In this document: positions 58,883 through 64,000 of the stretch, piece after piece
How the letters are laid out: each line of letters starts with the position of its first letter
Position numbering within the stretch: position 1 is the first letter of the stretch
Assembly (NCBI GenBank): GCA_021613535.1
Contig: CP075494.1
Span: 11,470,001 to 11,534,000, forward strand
Source of the DNA: Adineta vaga
Lineage: Eukaryota > Rotifera
Direction of reading: 5' to 3'
Length of the DNA: 64,000 nucleotides
Translations under genes and position numbers: made by a program
Notes under the pieces: generated by a model
Told to the model about the DNA's origin: nothing
Seen by the model: the letters and a program-made list of their open reading frames with translations, nothing else
Databases searched by the model: none

Positions 58883-59444
58883 TCAACAGTAGTAGTGATA
58901 ATATGACATATGCTACACATCTTTTATTCTTTTCTGTACGCAATTTTTTTCTCATGCTATTCTTCTTTGCTTGTATCACTATTTTTTATAATTTTGCGTG
59001 TTTGTATGATTATTATTGGCTTATAGAGTCGAGATTTCGTATTTTCTTTCCAAGCACAACATCATATGTCGAACAATTCGAAGAAAAATAAATAAATCAT
59101 GGCATAGAAATCACGTGTTTCACTTAGACAACTGCGAATATTATTTTGATATGAATACTAACTGTATTTGAATGCTTAAGATGAGATATCATAGAGTAAA
59201 TAAATGCAGAATCATTCAATATTATTTTTGATTTGTTAATCAAATAACTTGATGAAAAAATAGAAATTTTCATATCTATTGTACTGTTAAGTATAGAATG
59301 AATTAATTATATATTCAAACGGCAGAAATAACTATTTACAACGCAATTGCTTTTATTCACCAGGTATATTTGGTATATAAATTAGAAAAAAGTTCGTTTT
59401 CTTGATATATCAGAGCCATTTTTTTTATCGCAGAGTATTCACCA
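58883..59444. other. Intergenic region
   Basis: 0.56 kb between two plus-strand genes. It ends in a TTTTTTTATCGCAGAG acceptor-like stretch about 13 nt before the WAP-gene ATG. Nothing else recognised. Confidence 0.5.
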
Positions 59445-59831
59445 ATGATTCGTATACTGTCTAGTTTTTCGATTGCTATCTTATTCATGATAGTGATATC
59501 GTTTATGAATGCTGAGAAAATTTGTCCTGGTTACGGATTTGTGCCCCGACCAGAGAACTGTACATCAACATGTTCAGCAGACAATGATCAATGTATCAAA
59601 GGATTGAAATGTTGTTATCGTCCAACAGAACCATGTGGATATCATTGTATCGAACCTAAGACAAATATAACAAAACAAGGTAAATGTCCAACTGTCAAGG
59701 TTGACGATCCAATGTGGTATTTATGTGATGCACATTTATGTGATGTTGATTCGGATTGTCGTGGTAAACAAAAATGTTGTTCGAATATGTGTGGTGCAAA
59801 AATATGTACTGGTCCATTGTTAAATAAATAA
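59445..59831 (+). CDS. Secreted protein with two WAP-type four-disulfide domains
   Basis: A 128-residue secreted protein in one exon. The signal peptide is about residues 1-23 (SSFSIAILFMIVISFMNA). The first domain runs from KICPGYGFVPRPENCTSTCS through NDQCIKGLKCCYR to CGYHCIEP. The second runs from GKCPTV through YLCDAHLCDVDSDCRGKQKC and CSNMCGAKICTGP. Each has the CxxDxxC-xxxxKCC-xxxC-xxxC core of whey-acidic-protein domains. Such proteins usually inhibit serine proteases or act in mucosal defence. The first domain is irregular (extra Cys spacing), so its inhibitory loop may be altered. Two N-glycosylation sites are possible (NCTS, NIT). Its own promoter region lies in the 0.56-kb spacer. 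Confidence 0.87.
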   Translation: MIRILSSFSIAILFMIVISFMNAEKICPGYGFVPRPENCTSTCSADNDQCIKGLKCCYRPTEPCGYHCIEPKTNITKQGKCPTVKVDDPMWYLCDAHLCDVDSDCRGKQKCCSNMCGAKICTGPLLNK

Positions 59832-60028
59832 ACATTAAATTAAACTTATATTTAAAGACTTAACATAACTTTTCAAACGTTTTGTGTATTGAACATGATT
59901 TTTTTCAGATACATGTATATATATATATGTAGAAAGATTTGACGATATCAAATGAAAGCGTTATGTAAAATTTATTTGCTAAAATAAATTCAAATAAGAA
60001 CAAATATACAAAAGGTGGTATCATAGAA

Positions 60029-63000
60029 TTAAGCCATATTTTCAATTTCACCTAAAAGAATCAAATTAAAAAAAACACGGAAAATTACGATCATATTGAA
60101 ATGACTCTACATACGTGCAAGGGGCTTGAAACCAAGTGTTCGAATAACTTTCACTAAGGGTGAAAGATCTGTTCGTGTTTGATTTGAAGCCCATTGTTCT
60201 AAACATCGTAGACATCGTTCATGTTTTGATGGATAATATGTATCGATGCGGTCAATATCTTCATTTGATAATGATAATTCTCTTGCTAATTGTTTCCAGA
60301 TTCTTACACATTCATCACGTTGACAAATACGATTAAAAGGCGTTCGGAATACTTTTAATTGTTCTAAAAACAAAACAATAGTCTCTTTTCTTCTTCTCCT
60401 TCTCTTGTAATTTACCATCTTTAGACAAGGTCCGTTGTTCCAAACGTTTATCGTTGAGAATTGTTTGTAATTCTTGAACTAAATCTCTCCGTTTAATATT
60501 CATTAATCCGTGAGTTAATAATAATACTTTATCAGATGAACGTGGAACACGTTTAAACCATGTTAATAACATATAATATGGCGCATCATCATGAAAGTCA
60601 CGTTCAATTGCTTCAATACGCATACGAGTCATACCTAAACAACTTGCTAACCAACGCCATTCATCACCTACTAAACTTGCGGACATATCACGAAGGAGTG
60701 CTGATGTTAAAAGTCCTAAAATACAAGATACATGTAGTTCAGTCCTTTCCAATGAAAATTTTCTCTACCTTCTCCAGTAAATTTTGTTAATGTCTTTTCA
60801 ATTGTTTTGCGACTTTCTACAGATGGTTTAGGCAAATTCACAAGTATTTCTGTTAAACAAACATCTGTTTCTTGTCGATCTTGTTTGATCTAGAATGATA
60901 CGAAATTTATTGATTTTGTTTTGTTTTCAAAATGTGTATACCATATCGATCGATAGTTGTTTTTTCTTTTCGATCTCTCTCATTGAATGTCGAGGTGTTT
61001 TGTGTTTGGAATAGATTTCGAGATATCCATAGAAATAGGCAGATAAATGTTGAGAATATTTATCAATTTCAGATATATTTGTTTCAAAATAAAATGGAAA
61101 ATTTGTATTGAATGCAAATGGAATTGCTTGTTGCGTTTGATTGATTGGTAGAACATTACCACGAAAACGTAATTCTAATAATTGACCTTCTTGAAGAACG
61201 ATTTCTTTAGTTTGCTCACCGAAATTCGTATAATTTTCTTGTTGAATTTCATTACTAATCGTTTCTATTCGCTGACTTGAACAACAAACGAGACAAATTT
61301 CATTGGGACTTGTTAAACGATGACGAAGTATTAAAGTTGCTGAACGTTGATTCAATTTTTGTTCAAATAAATGTATTGCTGTTTGTAATTGTTTATTCGA
61401 CATGAGTTGTTTGTCGTATCGTACAATAATAATACGACTATAAAAGGATTGCATATCGATGTTAATAATATCAGGAACTTTCGTAGAAATACAACGAATA
61501 TTAGTATCGATATGCCAGATATTTTCATTGAAATTGGAATAGAGTAAAACAAGTCGTTCGTTACTTAAATCTATTGAAAAGGAAGAGAAAAAAATCCTTC
61601 TTTTCCGAGAAAAATCAAGAGACTTACCTTCACCAAGCATACTCTTAAAAATTAATTGTTGTTGCTGAGCAATGAATTCTTGTTGTGCTTCATGGGAAAT
61701 AATTCCTGTATCTGTTGTTGTTTCTATTGGCTTTGGCTGGATGATTTTCTTTTTCGGTTGAATTAATATGGGTAAAGTAAATTGAATAGGTTCTAATAAT
61801 GTCACATCATCAAATGTAAGTTCAATAATTGGACCAACAGCTAATAAACCTTGACATTCATGTCTATATTGTTCGCAGAACTGTGTAAATGTAGGTAAAT
61901 CAACAGGTTGAATGCAAGTTTGGATATGAAAATCAGTTTCCGAGACATTCTTTGGCCATTGAAATGTAAATCGTGCATCAGCAGTTGATAAATACTTACC
62001 AGATGATTGATTTTTTATGAGAATTCGATCACGTTTCAAACGTGAGACAACTGCGCATGCAGAAGAGTTGATTAATCTACATTCTACAAAATGTTTTTCC
62101 TACGACAGAATCAAAACAGAAAGATGTTATCAACTTTTTCTATTCTCTTTTTTCAAACTTTATGCGAATCAAAGACAGATTCATTTGTATCAATCGATGT
62201 CCATAAACCATTTGCTTGACGAATTTTAATAATATTTTCTCGATGTGGTGATCGTTTGATAATATAAGGAATAGCAACGATTAGAAATGATTGATTAGAT
62301 ACCTATAATTACAAGAAAATGAATGTAAGGAAATGAAAGTCATTGAAACATACAGTAGGATGGAATATCACTTTCAATGGTGTACTAATAAGTTCTTCTT
62401 GTCGATCAAGGAGATATTCTGTTTCTGATACAGATAAATATGTTATATCAATTGGAAGCGAGAAATCATCGGGTGAAGTTCGAATGATACAAGGAGGACT
62501 TTGATCAACATGCATAAATCTAAATATTACTCAATTAATTAATATTATTTCGATTGTGAATGCTTTCAAATACTTACTCGCGAATAGACCAATTTGCATA
62601 TTCATTTTCAATGATGGATTTATGTGCCATAGCTAATATACGTTCTTGTTGTTGTTGTAATTCCTACAAATAAACAGATGAATTCATTGTATAAACAATG
62701 GATTTTATCTATACTTTTAATCGTTGTCGTTCTTCTTCTAATTTCACACGTCTTTCCAATTCTGCAGCACGATTTCTTTCAATTTCCTGTTGTTTTATTT
62801 TCATTTCTAATGCTTGTTGTGCTAATTCATCTTCTGCAAGTTTTTCAATTTCAGTTGCTCTACTCAATATCATTCTTGCTTCCTGTTGAAGTTGTATCGC
62901 TGCTGCACGGCATTCTAATGTTTCTGCATTCAAAGCCATAAGTTTCGCTCGTATTTCAAGATCATCACCTACACAATCCATTTAATACTAATCAATTTAA

Positions 63001-63303
63001 AACAATAATGAATCAAAATCATATACCTGTTTGTTCTTTTTGTTTCTGTTGCAATTGCATTTTTTGTTCAACATTTGCTCGTAGAATTTCATTGATATCC
63101 GCTAATGAAATTTCAAATTGTTGTAATTGATTTAAAATGTGTTGTTGAAATTTTTCCGTTTCTTTCAATGAATCTCGGGATATATTAAGAATTGAATTCA
63201 ATCTTTTCGTATCGTATTCATGTGAATGATCAATTTGTCTTAGATCAATTATTTCACGACGTAGATCACCTAATGATTGGTCGAGTTTTGTTATTGAAAC
63301 CAT
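60029..63303 (-). CDS. Coiled-coil / ZU5-like / double death-domain protein
   Basis: A 906-residue cytosolic adaptor-like protein. Exons: 63303-63027, 62968-62715, 62663-62578, 62519-62354, 62302-62159, 62099-61628, 61570-60942, 60889-60769, 60715-60416, 60363-60115, 60051-60029. Residues 1-205 form a long coiled coil (LQQFEISLADINEILRANVE, EKLAEDELAQQALEMKIKQQ). Residues about 330-415 look ZU5-like (GKYLSTADARFTFQWPKNVS, then LLAVGPIIELTFDDVTLLEP). A beta-rich segment follows to about 670. Two death domains end it: DEWRWLASCLGMTRMRIEAI with APYYMLLTWFKRVP (about 718-800), and IWKQLARELSLSNEDIDRID with HERCLRCLEQWASN (about 825-890). ZU5 plus death domains recall PIDD, UNC5 and ankyrins, but the coiled-coil N-terminus and the tandem death domains do not match those. 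A role in a death-fold signalling complex is an inference. Confidence 0.8.
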
Positions 63304-63763
63304 CTTTCTTCACTTGTTATTTCTAATAAACTAAATAACAAGAAAGAAAAGAAATCAAGAATTTTTTTTTCTCATCATGTCATACTCGAAATAATATACA
63401 TATGCAATCAAATGAAGTGGAGAAGTTATTGAAAGCATAAGAATGTCAGTGACGACGGCATATATATGTAATTTGCCTATTGTTTTGTGTAACGGAAGCA
63501 AAAAATCGATTGTGTTTTTTTTTCTTGTCACTAAAAGAAGAAAAAAAAATGTCTGATAGTGTTGTTCTTTTATTTTCTTATTCTGTTCGATTTACAATGC
63601 TTGATATACCGTTGCCAAGATAATCTTACGAACAAAGAAATTTAAGAAATAACTTTATTAGTTTTTAATGAAAATTCAATAATGAAATCAAATATTTATT
63701 TATTATGTCTTCTGAAAAATATAACTCGATAAAAGCACACACACACACACACACACAAAGTCA
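63304..63763. other. Intergenic spacer with CA repeat
   Basis: About 460 bp between the death-domain gene start and the receptor gene stop, both on the minus strand. It contains a CA dinucleotide run at about 63735-63757 close to the receptor stop. No gene seen. Confidence 0.6.
63735..63757. repeat. (CA)n microsatellite
   Basis: About 11 CA units in the 3' UTR region of the nicotinic-receptor-like gene. Confidence 0.85.
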
Positions 63764-64000
63764 TCAGAGAACATCACGTTGTGAATCGAATAATTTCGGA
63801 ATTTGAAAGAAAAGAGCGATTGTACCAATGAATGTAACAGAAAGAAAAATAAATAATTGAATACGATCTATGACAAGGGAAATATATTTCCAATCATTGA
63901 AAATCTTTGAAAGAGAAAAAAAAACAAGTTGAAAATAATGATTATTTTTTATGTCTTACTTGCATTTCTTCGGTATTGGCCGCGATTTTTTTCGATATAT
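63764..64000 (-). CDS. Nicotinic acetylcholine receptor subunit, C-terminus (partial)
   Basis: The last two exons of a Cys-loop ligand-gated channel, continuing beyond the right edge: 64000-63960 and 63904-63764. The upstream piece reads ISKKIAANTEEMQ and joins in frame to IFNDWKYISLVIDRIQLFIF (M3-M4 loop end and the start of M4). Then LSVTFIGTIALFFQIPKLFD completes M4, and SQRDVL ends the protein. The DWKY-x3-VIDR motif followed by a hydrophobic M4 is diagnostic of nicotinic receptor subunits. The subunit type cannot be told from this end. The extracellular domain and M1-M3 are outside the window. Confidence 0.88.

Noticed and set aside
62678-62941. Plus-strand Leu/Val/Phe-rich ORFs
   Set aside because: Antisense reading of the coiled-coil exon of the death-domain gene.

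Overview
The window is nuclear DNA of a small-genome animal. It is AT-rich, and its genes are dense and cut by many short GT-AG introns, mostly about 45-70 bp. The protein set is metazoan: PKA, CK1, PDS5, OLA1, TAF13, an otopetrin, ZIP transporters, death domains and a nicotinic receptor. The relics (a bdelloid-type rhodopsin-like GPCR, a fragment resembling an F-box-associated rotifer family, FLYWCH/MULE and Ty3 scraps), a near-identical gene pair and a filled end-joining junction together suggest a bdelloid rotifer. That placement is an inference from gene style and was not tested by any search.

Layout. 1-7.2 kb: CK1 (minus, runs off the left edge), a C2H2 zinc-finger gene (plus), then DNAJC25 and TAF13 (minus, tightly head-to-tail). 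7.5-19.2 kb: an actin cluster on the minus strand. It holds a decayed actin relic, two divergent actin-like genes and two canonical actins with identical predicted proteins. Between the canonical pair lies an intact 2.2-kb pogo/Tigger transposon inserted into an older decayed ORF. 19.2-22.9 kb: YIPF5, OLA1 and YIPF1/2, compactly head-to-tail on the minus strand. 23.1-28.4 kb: an unrecognised axonemal-looking protein, an otopetrin-like proton channel and a membrane RING protein (plus). 28.4-31.8 kb: a 3.4-kb stretch without a recognisable gene. 31.8-34.8 kb: PKA catalytic subunit (plus) and DPH7 (minus), convergent. 35.6-39.9 kb: two ZIP transporters. The first has lost its metal-site signatures and the second keeps them.

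40.2-48.5 kb is the accessory part. A truncated PDS5 copy is followed by about 7 kb holding transposon relics, two MITE-like elements, a GPCR pseudogene and two (perhaps three) members of an unrecognised four-TM protein family. This ends in a rearranged second copy of pieces of the ZIP and PDS5 genes. 48.5-53.9 kb: full-length 25-exon PDS5. 55.6-58.9 kb: a 19-exon coiled-coil gene. 59.4-59.8 kb: a secreted two-WAP protein. 60.0-63.3 kb: a coiled-coil/ZU5-like/double-death-domain protein. 63.76 kb to the right edge: the 3' end of a nicotinic-receptor subunit.

Exon models were built by hand from splice consensus and frame continuity. All complete multi-exon models sum to a whole number of codons except the second ZIP gene. 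That gene carries an apparent frameshift at its second intron. No tRNA, rRNA or CRISPR feature was recognised.
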